Origin: a virus
Virus record (IMG/VR): IMGVR_UViG_3300021376_000324
Coordinates: 1 to 24,841 of that record
Length of the DNA stretch: 24,841 nt
Reading direction: 5' to 3' (one strand)
Below the pieces are notes generated by a model. It was not told the origin of the DNA. It ran no database searches and saw nothing but the letters and a program-made list of their open reading frames with translations. Of this stretch, positions 1-9,353 are shown piece after piece (the first letter of the stretch is position 1; every line of letters starts with the position of its first letter). A program made the translations under genes and the position numbers.

Positions 1-2
1 AC

Positions 3-308
3 GACGCTCTGGCTAACAAGTTGCCGGCGTATGTCAACGCCCGCCGCGCCTACGACACTGCCGAGAAGAAGAAGGCGACATCCAGCACTGGCACCGGCAC
101 AGGCACTGGCATGATGACCGACCCTGAGTACAGCCCGATTGCTGGCCTGCCACCGATTGCCGAGTACCTGCCCGGCGTTCCCAATGTCGGCAAGGCTCGC
201 ACGCAAGCCTTGTACCAGAAGTTGTCACGGGCATTACTCGCCCAAAGCCGAGGCAAGCAGCCGGTGGCAAGAAAGATCCAGACACCTGGGAGAATGATCC
301 CGCAATGA
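3..308 (+). CDS. C-terminal part of an unidentified phage protein (5' truncated)
   Basis: The reading frame is already open at the first bases of the window, so the true start lies upstream and only about 101 C-terminal residues are visible. A TTG at 21 is possible but has no convincing ribosome-binding site. The visible part has a Gly-Thr low-complexity stretch (GTGTGTG), then Pro-rich sequence and a basic C-terminus. No catalytic motif is recognisable. The stop overlaps the next start as ATGA at 305-308, so the two genes are probably translationally coupled. Its position directly before the 402-aa and 2434-aa genes suggests a virion-associated role, but that is inference from context only. 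Confidence 0.6.
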   Translation, partial: DALANKLPAYVNARRAYDTAEKKKATSSTGTGTGTGMMTDPEYSPIAGLPPIAEYLPGVPNVGKARTQALYQKLSRALLAQSRGKQPVARKIQTPGRMIPQ

Positions 309-1513
309 TTGCTCGTACGAAAGACAAGCTCGTCGAGGCCGCCACCGGCGTTCCTGCGCCTGCGCCAACACCGGCCACCGCGAGCCCGATGGGTATGGCA
401 ATGGCAGGCAAGGTGTCACCGCGCAAGGGCTTCGAGGACTTTCTCACAACCACTGGCCTCATCACGCCAGGGTTGAGTAACCAGGGCCTTTCTAGTAAGG
501 GCCGCTACTCCGGGTTTAACACCTCGACCGAGCTTGAGCGTGCGATTATCGGCGAGGCCTTGATGGCCAACGAGGAGGCCAACCGCTGGGCCTCCGACCT
601 GAAGGCTCTGGCAACGGCTCGTGCAGGCCAAGCCCGCCAAGCACAGGGTCAAGAGTGGCAGATGCGCGCACCCAAGGCTTACGAGCCGCAGATGGGCCCG
701 ATGTCGCCGCAGGCCATGCAGAAGGAGGAGGCTGCGCGCCTCGGCACCTTGTACAAGGGGTTGTCGGAAGCCCAGCAACTTTCCAGCGAGTTTGCCCCGT
801 TCTACGGTGAACTGGCGCAGAGCCGCCAAACCGCAGAAGATGTTGAGAACATCCCGGCCAGCCAATACGCCCGCGCCTTGGCGACCCGCAAGTACGGTAT
901 GAACCCTGCGCTCGCGGCAGGCACGTTCGGCACCGACTTTGACATCGAGGTTGCGCAGGATCTCCGCGACCAGTACTACTACGAGACAGGCCAGGGTCTG
1001 GGTTACCAAGACTACGTGTCACGCCTTGCGCGCGAACAGTCTCAGGCCGACCGCGAAGACCAGGCCTTCCGTCAGTCCATCGCCGACGCTGTCAAGTCCC
1101 AAAACCCGTACGCGCTGTACGACGCAATGGAATACAGCCAAGAGGCCCGCGATCTGTACTACAACCAGTTTGTTTCCGACCAACTTGGCATGGACGCGGC
1201 GCGCTTGTTCCGTGCCGCGCAGGTCACGCCAGAGCAGGGCTACGCGCTCACGCAACAACGAGTGCAGATTAGCGAAGACGGCGCGACCGCAAACTTTGCA
1301 GAACTTGCCGACCAAGCGGCCGCACAAATTGCCAACGACGACGAGGCTCGTGCATTCGCAACGGCAAACCAGTTGATCTTCAGTGAAGACGAGGACACGC
1401 GAATGCTTGGCCGATTACTAGCGACCTACGTCGACAACTTGGTTCGCGCCGCAGGCAAGACCGGCCGCGGGCTCTACCAATACCAGCAGGCATCTGACAT
1501 ACTTGGCCCCTAA
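305..1513 (+). CDS. Hypothetical protein, probable virion-associated
   Basis: A 402-residue protein of unknown function. The first 35 or so residues are rich in Ala, Pro and Thr (a PAPAPTPAT-like stretch). The rest is predicted mainly helical, rich in Gln, Ala, Tyr and Asp, with no signal peptide, membrane segment or Cys motif. The start is the ATG of an ATGA overlap with the preceding gene. The stop overlaps the start of the 2434-aa gene as TAATG at 1511-1515. Tight coupling of three genes ending in a giant protein resembles the organisation of internal or ejection protein genes in short-tailed phages, but I see no sequence match to a named family. It is real on the evidence of length, coupling and continuous coding character; function is unknown. 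Confidence 0.7.
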   Translation: MIARTKDKLVEAATGVPAPAPTPATASPMGMAMAGKVSPRKGFEDFLTTTGLITPGLSNQGLSSKGRYSGFNTSTELERAIIGEALMANEEANRWASDLKALATARAGQARQAQGQEWQMRAPKAYEPQMGPMSPQAMQKEEAARLGTLYKGLSEAQQLSSEFAPFYGELAQSRQTAEDVENIPASQYARALATRKYGMNPALAAGTFGTDFDIEVAQDLRDQYYYETGQGLGYQDYVSRLAREQSQADREDQAFRQSIADAVKSQNPYALYDAMEYSQEARDLYYNQFVSDQLGMDAARLFRAAQVTPEQGYALTQQRVQISEDGATANFAELADQAAAQIANDDEARAFATANQLIFSEDEDTRMLGRLLATYVDNLVRAAGKTGRGLYQYQQASDILGP

Positions 1514-4500
1514 TGGCAAAGTATGAGCCGCCGGTAACAACGTCCGGCCCGCGTGGAGGCACGCTGCGTCCGCCGACCCCCAGCGGTCGGCCAAAGCCGC
1601 TTGCACTGAACCGCCCTAAGCCACCGCCGCCTGGGACGCAGCCGATGCTGGCCCCATTGTCGCCTGTCGTTGTTTCTGCTGAAAAGAAAAACAAAGCCGA
1701 CGAAGAACTGACTTGGTCGGACGTAACCAGCGCGGTCAAAAAGACTCCATCCGTGATGGGTGAACTAGCCGTGGCTGCTCCAGGCGCAATGCTTGGCTTG
1801 GCCGCAGGGCTGATGGAAGGCCCAATGGAGATCGACAAAGACTCGTCGGTTATCGAACGCGCAGCAAATAGGCTTTTGCCGTTTATCGGTGTCAGTAAGA
1901 CCGCGGTCGAGCTCGGTAGGAGCATTATCAATACTCCCGACACCATCAAACTCGCTTCGCAGGCCCTGAAGGCTGGGGAGTCGCCACTACCCTACGTGCT
2001 TGAAGTTATTGGCAACGTTGCTATCGTCGCTGGCGGAAGTGGTCTGGCCCTTAAGGGAGCAGCAGCCGGTGCTAAGAGTGCAACAGTCAAGGCCGCTGCC
2101 GAGGCAGGCGCGCGACAAGCATTTCGTGCCGCCCGTGCAGCCGATATTATTTCCGATGCACCAATCACGTTGCCTGCATACGGCATTGGCAAAGGTGTCA
2201 ACCTCAGTGGCCGCATGGGTCGCTCTCACGCCAATAACTTGCGAGCAAAAGCTGCAACGACTGAGGCGCAAAACCCTCAAAATCCTAAGGTCCAGACGCT
2301 GCGCACCACGGCTGACAAGCTTGATGACTTCTTTGGCAAAGAAGTGTTTGTCAGCGGCGTCGCTCGCACGATTACCCGCAAAGCGCAAAACCGCTTCACG
2401 AACCGCGCAATGCGCCGCACCAACTCGGTCGTCGACGCACTGTCCCGCACGTTGCCGAAGATCGCCAACGAGCCGTTGTACCGCGACGACATCAACCCTG
2501 CAACCGGCGAGGCGTATGGCCCACTTAGCGCGGTCGAACAGCAGGCAGTCATCGCCACGCTCAACGGTCGCGCCCGTCTCATCAACGAGGTTGCAGCGCG
2601 CTTGGGCAAGACCCCCGGCGAAGTAGCACTGCTCGGCCGCTATGACTACGCACCGATGTCCAGCCTCACGCCAGAAGGTGCGCAACTCGCGGTCGACTTC
2701 CTCAACATGAACGTCGACGATGTCACCGGCCAGCGTCTGGCCAACGCGGCGGAACGACTCAGCCGCGAACTTGAGGCCAATTCGCAACTAGCACGGGAAG
2801 GTTATGGCCGACAGAACCCATTAGCCCGGATGTACGACATTCCGCTGCCTGAGCCGCGACGGTTTGCTGCACGCCTGCGCGAAACAGGCGCGACAGACGC
2901 CCTGATCCTCGCCGACGAGATCGACCAACTGGTGGCGCAGGGTTACTTTGACGAATTGCTTGCCGGTGACTTCCAAACCCCGAACGCGCAAGACGCACTG
3001 AACTTGTTGCAGACATACCTAGAGCGTTCTCCTGTCCGTGTTGCGCTCGACCCGTCTATCTACCCACCCAAAGAGCGCAACAACATTGCCTTCTACGGTC
3101 GCATCCGCGAAGCCTTGCGCGCACAGGCCGCGGCAACCGCTGGCGGAACACCCCCTGGCCCTGGCTACCCCGGCGGCCGCCCGACGCCGATGGACGAAGG
3201 TGCCGCAGTCGGGATCCCGCCCGAGGCCTTCTACGACAGCATCAACGCCCCTGGCGCGTTTAGCCGTATGCCCGAGCGTTACCTGCGCAACAGCATTAAG
3301 CAGCTTGAACGTCTGCGCGGCCGTGCGCGCCAAATCGGCGAGAAGATCGTGCAGATCGAACTGTCGATCCGCAACCTCGAGTTCAAGGTCATCAAGGCCA
3401 CCTTGCGTATCGAGTCGCTGGAGGGTTACTACACCGATACCGACGGCAACCGCGTGCTACCGGACGAAGACGGCACGTACCCTGCCGACGCGACGTTTAA
3501 CCCTGGCCTGATTGCTCGACTGATCGCAAAGCGTGACGCGGCCGCTGCCGAACTGGCCCGTATGCGCGCAGAGCAGGCGCAGACCACAGTCATTGACGGG
3601 AAGGTCCACACCGTTGAGCAGGTCGAGCAGATGGTGGTCGAGGCCGACGAGGGCGTCGCCGCTGTTGAGGCCGCCATCGAAGAACTTGAAGCCGAGGTCG
3701 ACGCAACAACGTCGGAGATGGACGAGATGGAGAAGGCTCAGGCCGACGCAGCCAACTCGCTAGAAGACATGGGCGAAGACGCTGACGCCATTGTCGCCGC
3801 CGCTACCGCTGACGCTGACTCGATCCCTGGCGACCCCGAAGCCTTCCTGACGTCCGACAATGGCACGGCCGCATTGGAGTCGGCCCGCGCCGATGTCGCT
3901 GCTGCCCGCACCGCCCGCGAAGCCGCCCGCATTGCCGAACTTGAAGCCCGCGCCAAGATTGTCGACCTTGAGACGCGGTACCGCGCACAGGAGGCCGAAG
4001 CGCAAGCCAGTATAGCCGAGCAGGAACGCAAGGCGATGGGGGAAGCCGCCCCGCCAACCCCTGAGCAGGTGCTCGAAGTTCTCAACAGGTTGGCAGATCA
4101 AGGAGCCATCCCGACCAAAATTGTCAAGGCTGTTGAAAAAGCGTACGACACGACATTTGTTGAACCAAAACCCGGGTCGAGTGCCAAAGCGGTTGACAAG
4201 GTCGTGTTCTCATCCAAAACAGGCGGCCTTGGCGACCAAAATCGCGGCGCAATGGTCAATGCCGTAGATGGCGACCTTTGGTACACCGACGGTTACGTAG
4301 CGGTCATTGTTGAGCCCACTAGCAAGTTCGGTCAAAAGCTCGCGGAGCTTGGCAATCAGCCAGGTCGGTATCGAACCAAGGCAATGGGCCGTTCGGCGGC
4401 AGATATGCAGCGCGCACAAATGTCGGGTGCTGGCGCAGACGCGCCCAATATTCAGCAACTGGTTGATCGAGCACGGCCAGATGCTGGCTTGCCGCCCGCA

Positions 4501-7500
4501 ACGGTGGTCGGTGTCGACCTGCCGACCAGCGGGCCTGTTGTCATCCTGCAAAACGCCGACGGCGCAACGATTGCCATAGATGTTGACAATCTCAACAAGG
4601 TCTACGAAGCTGGGGACACGCTGCATTTTAGCGACCCGAAGCAGCCCGTCATTGTCGTTCGCAACGGCAAGATCGTCGCACTTGTCATGCCGATACGCGG
4701 CGAGTACGCGCCCATTACTCCCGATGCGATCTATCAAAAGCTGCGTGAAGGTCAGTTCGGTTCAATAGGCGCAGCCGCCGCAGAACTCGATGCAATTCAG
4801 TTAGCCAATGCAACACGGCCACGCCTCAAGAAGCCCAAGACCCCCGGCATCACACCCGATGACCTCGACGCGGCAACCGCCGAGTGGAACAACACACAGG
4901 AAGCGTTGCGCGTCGCCGACCAGGCAATGCGTGCGGCCGAGGGCCAGTTGTATGCCGTCGAGAACGCGGCCCCAGCTGGGCGACTGACCCCTCCTGTAAC
5001 TCAAGGAGAGGTGTTCGGCGAGCAGCCCACCGGCCTGCGCTTGTCGCAGCTGGAAGCCACAGCCCTTGCCGCAGAAGGTCGCGCTGCCGAGGCCGCCGCC
5101 GATATCAACGTGGCCCGTGGCGAAGATGGTGACGTCAAGGCCGCTATTGTTGAGTACGACGCGGCCGCAGCCGAAGCACAGGCTGCGCGTGCTGCCGCAG
5201 ATGCTGAAGCGCGCCTGGCCCCGCCAGCCGAACCCATTGCGATCACTTCGACCCGCGACGCTATTCGTCGGGCGTCGAGCCGCACAACGAAGCTTGCTGA
5301 ACAGCAGGTGGCCGCCGACCGTCGCCTGCGCCAAGCAACACAAGCCAGGCGCGACCTGAAGAAGACAGGGGCTGACGCAGAAGCATTGCGTCTCGCTGAA
5401 GAAGAAGTTGCCGCGGCTCGACTTGCGGCCGACGACGTGCGCAAGCAACGCAATGCGGTGCGCGACGAGGCGGTGGCAGAGGCTGTTGACGGTGCTAATG
5501 ACTCAACATTCGCTGCCATTGAGCGTGCCAAGCCTGTCGACCCACAAGACCCACTAGGGGTTGCGTACTACGAAGGTGCGGCACAAATTGCACTAGACGA
5601 ACGACGCAACGCAGTCGAGGCCGTTACCGAGGCATACAACAAACTAGAAGAAGCGGTAAACGATTACGCAAAGGCCATTGCGCAAGGGGCTGCACCTGCT
5701 GGCGCGCGCGCAACACAACTGAAGCGCAGTATCACAATGGCCGAGGAAATGGTCGAGCGGGCTGTGACTCAAGTCCGGGAACAGAATGTTGTGTTCGGCA
5801 CCAACCTCGCCGCTATCGCAGACCTTCAAGGCACGCCGCGAGCAGCCCTTGTCGCCGAGTTGCGCACAAGCCTTGATGCCCGTCTGGCTGCACCCCCGCC
5901 GCCGGAAGTCATCTCGACGTCGGCGGCGACTGAGGCCGACTGGCAGAAGCAGAGCGACGGAACCTTCACGATCAACACGGGCTCGCGCCGGTACGCCGCA
6001 CTCAAGGTCGACATCACCCCGCCTGGGGCCAAGAAGAAGCGCACAACCTGGGCCTTGAAGCGTTACGGCAGCGACGGGGAGATCATCGAGGGCGCAACCC
6101 AAGTGTTCCCGAACTTCAAGGCCGCCCGCGATTACGTCCAGAAGCAGATTGAGGCTGACGGCCTCGACACGGGCCAACGTTTCACCTACCGCCCTGGCCG
6201 CGAACTGGGTGCTGGCCCTGGCATCGAGGTGCCCGTCGAACTGCTCGCCGCCGAACAGCGTCTTGAGCGCGCTGAGTCTGCTGTCGGCTCGGCCCAGCAG
6301 CGTCTCCAGAATCTGCGTACACAGATCGAGAAGAACAGTGCGCGCATTGACAAGTTGCGCGTCAACGAGGCCGCGCAGCGCGCCAAGCTCGCACCGATTA
6401 CCAGCGCGGCGATCCGCACCGAAGCCCGCCTCGCCCCAGAGATCTACACACAGCCTGAAATGCGCCTGCTGGCAGGCCAGACCCGTGGCGCGCCGATGGT
6501 CGGCCAAGCCCTCACCGAGACGGGCGCGCCTGTTCTGCCTGGCGAAGACTTGCCCGCAATGCTGCGGCCGACCGAGTTCACCCGTCGTGTCGTTGACGAC
6601 CAGATCCGTGAAGTCAACGCCGAAGAAGCCTCCCGTGGCGTTCCGGTTGAACAGCGCAGCCGCGAAGTGAAGGTTGTTGAAAAGGCGGCAAACGAAGCGT
6701 TGCTGCGTATGCGCCAGTCTTTGCCGCCCGCACTCCCTGGCCGCATCGCGCTGAGTGTTCCGCGGGAAGTGGGCGACACCTTTATCGGTTCGCAGTATGT
6801 GCCCGCTGGTCGCCGCCCTGGCCGTTCGGCCGGTGGCCGCCGCACTATCGAGCAGGGTCTGACGGGCGAACGTGGCCTGCGTTCAGAACGTCGTCGCACC
6901 GGTGAGGTCGAAGAAATCTTCGACATTCTTGAACTAAGCAACGTGCTCATCGCCGAGCGTCGACAGATGGAGTTGAACGAGGCGTACCGCACCCTGCTCA
7001 ATTCGCAATTGGCTCTGAGCCCAGAAGAACTACTTGGCGAGGACACCATCGCCGCGTTCGAGACAGAGGCCTACGAGCGGGCATGGCGTAAAATCGATGG
7101 TGGATGGGCTGCATACGCCCCTGGTGTAAAAAACCGTGACGCAGTGTTTGAGCGGTCGCGTCGGGAAATACTTGGCAGCCTTATTGACGAGGAGATGGCC
7201 AAGCGAGGCTTCGTAACACTGCCGCGTCAAGGCGACATGCTCAGCCCCGTGGCGGACATTGACATTGACGAGACAACCAAGTACATCCCGACGTACGCAA
7301 AAGAGCGCATTGCGCAGAAAACGCGGCCACCGGCGAATTTGGCTGTCGAAATCTATCTCACCAGCACAAGCCGCCTGACTGGCGCGTTTAAGAACCTGAC
7401 TTTGCCGTTGTCGGTTATATGGCAAATCGGTGACCTTGTCACCATTATTTGGGCGGCCGCAGTGACTGGTGTGTCGCCGAGCAAGATGGCCAACTACATG

Positions 7501-8817
7501 GCCCAGATGTTGGTCGAGAACTACGGCGGCGGCCTTGACGCACCTCGCAAGCGCGACATCGTGCGCAACATCTTCAAGGACCCGCAAGACCGCGTCGTTG
7601 GCAAGACCGCTGACCTCCTTGCCGCCTCGGGCATCCAAGACACGGGCCTGCGCATCGAGGAGTCGCGTATCCTGCGCGGCCAAGACCCCGGCGCAGAGCT
7701 ACAGACCATCCCGCAGCGTCTGCTTAACCGCTTCACCCCAGACCTCCCGCGCCCGACGTTGCAAGGTGGCCGCTTGGGCGTCACCCGCGGCAACATAGGC
7801 AACGTCTTCCCGTCGTTCCGCAAGCGCGCATACCGCGTCAACGAAGCGATCAACCGCGTTGGCCGCCACGCGTACTTTCTTGCCAAGCTCGGCGACGAAC
7901 TGAACAAGTTAAACGCGGCCCAGGGCACGAACTACACCATCGACGACATTGCCGAACTGCGCCTGCACGAACGGCCGGGGCCGATCCGCGAAGCGTGGGA
8001 AGACGCTATCGACACGGCTAACGAAGTCATGGGCGACTGGCTCGACCTCACGCCGTTCGAGCGTCGCGTCGTGCTGCCTCACCTGACTTTCTACGCGTGG
8101 ACCAAGCACATCCACAAACTGTTCATCAGGCTGGCCAAAGACAATCCGGCGGCAATCAAGTGGCAGATGTACTTGGGTGCGCTCGCCTACGATCCAGACT
8201 CCGACCCGCTTGAGATATACTCGTCGTACGTGCCAACCCCTGGAGGCGGGCTTGCTGGCACGAACTTCCTTAACCCGTTCGGCGACGTTGTGGAAGGCCC
8301 GCTTGGCAGTTTTGCCTTGCAGGGTGACCCGTCGCGGCTGTTTTCGGGCACATCGCCAATGCCCCGTATTTTGTCCGGCGCGTTTCCGGGCGTGAACCTT
8401 GCCAAAGGCCTACGCCCCGTTTCGCGTCAGTACGGCACCGGCGACGTGACTAAGACCGGCATACAAAAGTACGTGCCGCTTATCACGCGGCCAGGAGAGT
8501 TGCTGGGCTTCGCAACACAGCAGTTCCCGCTTGGCACGAAGGTGCTCGATCTGCTGCCTTCGGGCCAATTGCCGGGGACATCGATCCAGACTGGCCCGTT
8601 CGAGCGTTACGACACTGGCCAAGCCCGCTTTAGGCCGATGACGTCGCGCCCAGTGCCCAAGTTCGGCGGCCGACTACTGACCGCGGCCCGCCTCATCACC
8701 CTCCCCGGCGTGCCGACCACGTCCATCGAGAAGATGCGCGACATCGAGCGTCGCGCCCAGCAACGCCTGCGGGCCTTCGAGACGGCTAAGAAGACCGCCG
8801 AGTCGCGCGGTGGCTAG
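1513..8817 (+). CDS. Giant 2434-aa virion-type (polyvalent-like) protein
   Basis: Probably a virion or DNA-ejected protein; a protein this long must be a major investment for the phage. Visible regions: hydrophobic Ala/Gly-rich stretches near residues 88-100 and 165-187; coiled-coil, charged Ala-rich blocks at about 590-850, 1120-1330 and 1570-1625; between the first two a beta-rich segment (about 850-1070) ending in a DnaN-like 'MPIR' strand near 1059; a small beta-rich segment at about 1477-1550; a hydrophobic segment at about 1955-1985; and a motif near 2176-2197 (LTPFERRVV then PHLTFYAWTK). That last pattern recurs, as I recall, in large polyvalent-type phage proteins (LPD38-like region). 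The start overlaps the previous stop as TAATG. The segment around 4080-4800 looks less G+C-rich than the coiled-coil coding around it, suggesting modular assembly. Exact function is not established. Confidence 0.7.
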   Translation: MAKYEPPVTTSGPRGGTLRPPTPSGRPKPLALNRPKPPPPGTQPMLAPLSPVVVSAEKKNKADEELTWSDVTSAVKKTPSVMGELAVAAPGAMLGLAAGLMEGPMEIDKDSSVIERAANRLLPFIGVSKTAVELGRSIINTPDTIKLASQALKAGESPLPYVLEVIGNVAIVAGGSGLALKGAAAGAKSATVKAAAEAGARQAFRAARAADIISDAPITLPAYGIGKGVNLSGRMGRSHANNLRAKAATTEAQNPQNPKVQTLRTTADKLDDFFGKEVFVSGVARTITRKAQNRFTNRAMRRTNSVVDALSRTLPKIANEPLYRDDINPATGEAYGPLSAVEQQAVIATLNGRARLINEVAARLGKTPGEVALLGRYDYAPMSSLTPEGAQLAVDFLNMNVDDVTGQRLANAAERLSRELEANSQLAREGYGRQNPLARMYDIPLPEPRRFAARLRETGATDALILADEIDQLVAQGYFDELLAGDFQTPNAQDALNLLQTYLERSPVRVALDPSIYPPKERNNIAFYGRIREALRAQAAATAGGTPPGPGYPGGRPTPMDEGAAVGIPPEAFYDSINAPGAFSRMPERYLRNSIKQLERLRGRARQIGEKIVQIELSIRNLEFKVIKATLRIESLEGYYTDTDGNRVLPDEDGTYPADATFNPGLIARLIAKRDAAAAELARMRAEQAQTTVIDGKVHTVEQVEQMVVEADEGVAAVEAAIEELEAEVDATTSEMDEMEKAQADAANSLEDMGEDADAIVAAATADADSIPGDPEAFLTSDNGTAALESARADVAAARTAREAARIAELEARAKIVDLETRYRAQEAEAQASIAEQERKAMGEAAPPTPEQVLEVLNRLADQGAIPTKIVKAVEKAYDTTFVEPKPGSSAKAVDKVVFSSKTGGLGDQNRGAMVNAVDGDLWYTDGYVAVIVEPTSKFGQKLAELGNQPGRYRTKAMGRSAADMQRAQMSGAGADAPNIQQLVDRARPDAGLPPATVVGVDLPTSGPVVILQNADGATIAIDVDNLNKVYEAGDTLHFSDPKQPVIVVRNGKIVALVMPIRGEYAPITPDAIYQKLREGQFGSIGAAAAELDAIQLANATRPRLKKPKTPGITPDDLDAATAEWNNTQEALRVADQAMRAAEGQLYAVENAAPAGRLTPPVTQGEVFGEQPTGLRLSQLEATALAAEGRAAEAAADINVARGEDGDVKAAIVEYDAAAAEAQAARAAADAEARLAPPAEPIAITSTRDAIRRASSRTTKLAEQQVAADRRLRQATQARRDLKKTGADAEALRLAEEEVAAARLAADDVRKQRNAVRDEAVAEAVDGANDSTFAAIERAKPVDPQDPLGVAYYEGAAQIALDERRNAVEAVTEAYNKLEEAVNDYAKAIAQGAAPAGARATQLKRSITMAEEMVERAVTQVREQNVVFGTNLAAIADLQGTPRAALVAELRTSLDARLAAPPPPEVISTSAATEADWQKQSDGTFTINTGSRRYAALKVDITPPGAKKKRTTWALKRYGSDGEIIEGATQVFPNFKAARDYVQKQIEADGLDTGQRFTYRPGRELGAGPGIEVPVELLAAEQRLERAESAVGSAQQRLQNLRTQIEKNSARIDKLRVNEAAQRAKLAPITSAAIRTEARLAPEIYTQPEMRLLAGQTRGAPMVGQALTETGAPVLPGEDLPAMLRPTEFTRRVVDDQIREVNAEEASRGVPVEQRSREVKVVEKAANEALLRMRQSLPPALPGRIALSVPREVGDTFIGSQYVPAGRRPGRSAGGRRTIEQGLTGERGLRSERRRTGEVEEIFDILELSNVLIAERRQMELNEAYRTLLNSQLALSPEELLGEDTIAAFETEAYERAWRKIDGGWAAYAPGVKNRDAVFERSRREILGSLIDEEMAKRGFVTLPRQGDMLSPVADIDIDETTKYIPTYAKERIAQKTRPPANLAVEIYLTSTSRLTGAFKNLTLPLSVIWQIGDLVTIIWAAAVTGVSPSKMANYMAQMLVENYGGGLDAPRKRDIVRNIFKDPQDRVVGKTADLLAASGIQDTGLRIEESRILRGQDPGAELQTIPQRLLNRFTPDLPRPTLQGGRLGVTRGNIGNVFPSFRKRAYRVNEAINRVGRHAYFLAKLGDELNKLNAAQGTNYTIDDIAELRLHERPGPIREAWEDAIDTANEVMGDWLDLTPFERRVVLPHLTFYAWTKHIHKLFIRLAKDNPAAIKWQMYLGALAYDPDSDPLEIYSSYVPTPGGGLAGTNFLNPFGDVVEGPLGSFALQGDPSRLFSGTSPMPRILSGAFPGVNLAKGLRPVSRQYGTGDVTKTGIQKYVPLITRPGELLGFATQQFPLGTKVLDLLPSGQLPGTSIQTGPFERYDTGQARFRPMTSRPVPKFGGRLLTAARLITLPGVPTTSIEKMRDIERRAQQRLRAFETAKKTAESRGG

Positions 8818-9316
8818 GTTCGCTATCGAGCTCTGTCTGATGGGCCGACGCCCGATCAGCCTGAACCAGGAACGCAACCAGCACTTCCGTAAGCGGGTCG
8901 AGGACACCAAATGGTGGCGCGAAGGGTTTGCGTGGGCGGCTATTGAGGCCGGAATGCCCAACCTTACGGCTGCTGAGATCGTCGTCCAGCCGGTCTTGGA
9001 GAACCGCCGGTGGCAGGATACGGCCGCGTGCTTCCCGTCGGCCAAGGCGGCCATTGACGGCTTAATCGACGCACGCGTGCTGGAGGACGACACGCCTGAC
9101 ATTGTCCCGTCAATTACGTTCAAGAGGCCTATCCTTGGGCCGCAGGCTGGGTTACGCTTGACCATTATTGCCCTCAACGAAAGAGTGTCCGGTGAAGAAA
9201 CCATTTTGGGAAACGAAGAATCCGAAGTCGAAATCGCAGCGTCTCACGCCCGCACAAAAGCTGGCGGCCAAAAAGCGGGCAAAGGCCGCGGGGCGTCCGT
9301 ACCCAAATCTCGTTGA
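8810..9316 (+). CDS. RusA-like Holliday junction resolvase / endonuclease
   Basis: A 168-residue protein. RusA-type enzymes are dimeric, metal-dependent nucleases that cut Holliday junctions during recombination and replication. The middle carries the expected pattern: Asp70 (WQDTAAC), Lys79, Asp83 (AIDGLIDA), Asp87 and an Asp-Asp pair at 93-94 (VLEDD), followed by a beta-strand region. This matches the RusA layout of D..., K...DG/DA and DD, although the usual 'DxDN' is reduced to 'QDTA'. It starts with GTG at 8810, overlapping the giant gene by 8 bases. The last 45 residues or so are Gly/Lys/Ser-rich, unlike a folded core, and share their DNA with a small gene in another frame (9192-9350). 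RecT, SSB and an exonuclease are encoded elsewhere in the window. Confidence 0.6.
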   Translation: MARFAIELCLMGRRPISLNQERNQHFRKRVEDTKWWREGFAWAAIEAGMPNLTAAEIVVQPVLENRRWQDTAACFPSAKAAIDGLIDARVLEDDTPDIVPSITFKRPILGPQAGLRLTIIALNERVSGEETILGNEESEVEIAASHARTKAGGQKAGKGRGASVPKSR

Positions 9317-9350
9317 CAATGCAGCAGTTGCAAAAAAGGCCAAAGGCTAA
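9192..9350 (+). CDS. Small basic protein (52 aa), conserved-looking, overlaps rusA-like gene
   Basis: A 52-residue, very Lys/Ala-rich protein with a short ordered motif at its centre (LTPAQK, then AKAAGRPYPNLVDN). I recall near-identical 'AAGRPYPNLVDN' small proteins in aquatic phages, which makes this frame more likely real than the tail of the gene it overlaps. GTG at 9192 is preferred because GAAAGAG lies a few bases upstream; a TTG at 9168 is in frame but has no such signal. It overlaps the RusA-like gene by 125 bases in a different frame. The next gene begins within a few bases of its stop. Function is unknown; the charge suggests nucleic-acid or virion interaction, which is inference. 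Confidence 0.6.
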   Translation: MKKPFWETKNPKSKSQRLTPAQKLAAKKRAKAAGRPYPNLVDNAAVAKKAKG

Positions 9351-9353
9351 TTG

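Noticed and set aside
1987-2787. Long minus-strand open frames opposite the giant gene (also at 4801-5448, 5644-6507, 7030-7683)
   Set aside because: They lie wholly opposite a 7.3-kb plus-strand gene with clear coding features, lack ribosome-binding sites and have Cys/Arg/His-rich shadow-type composition.
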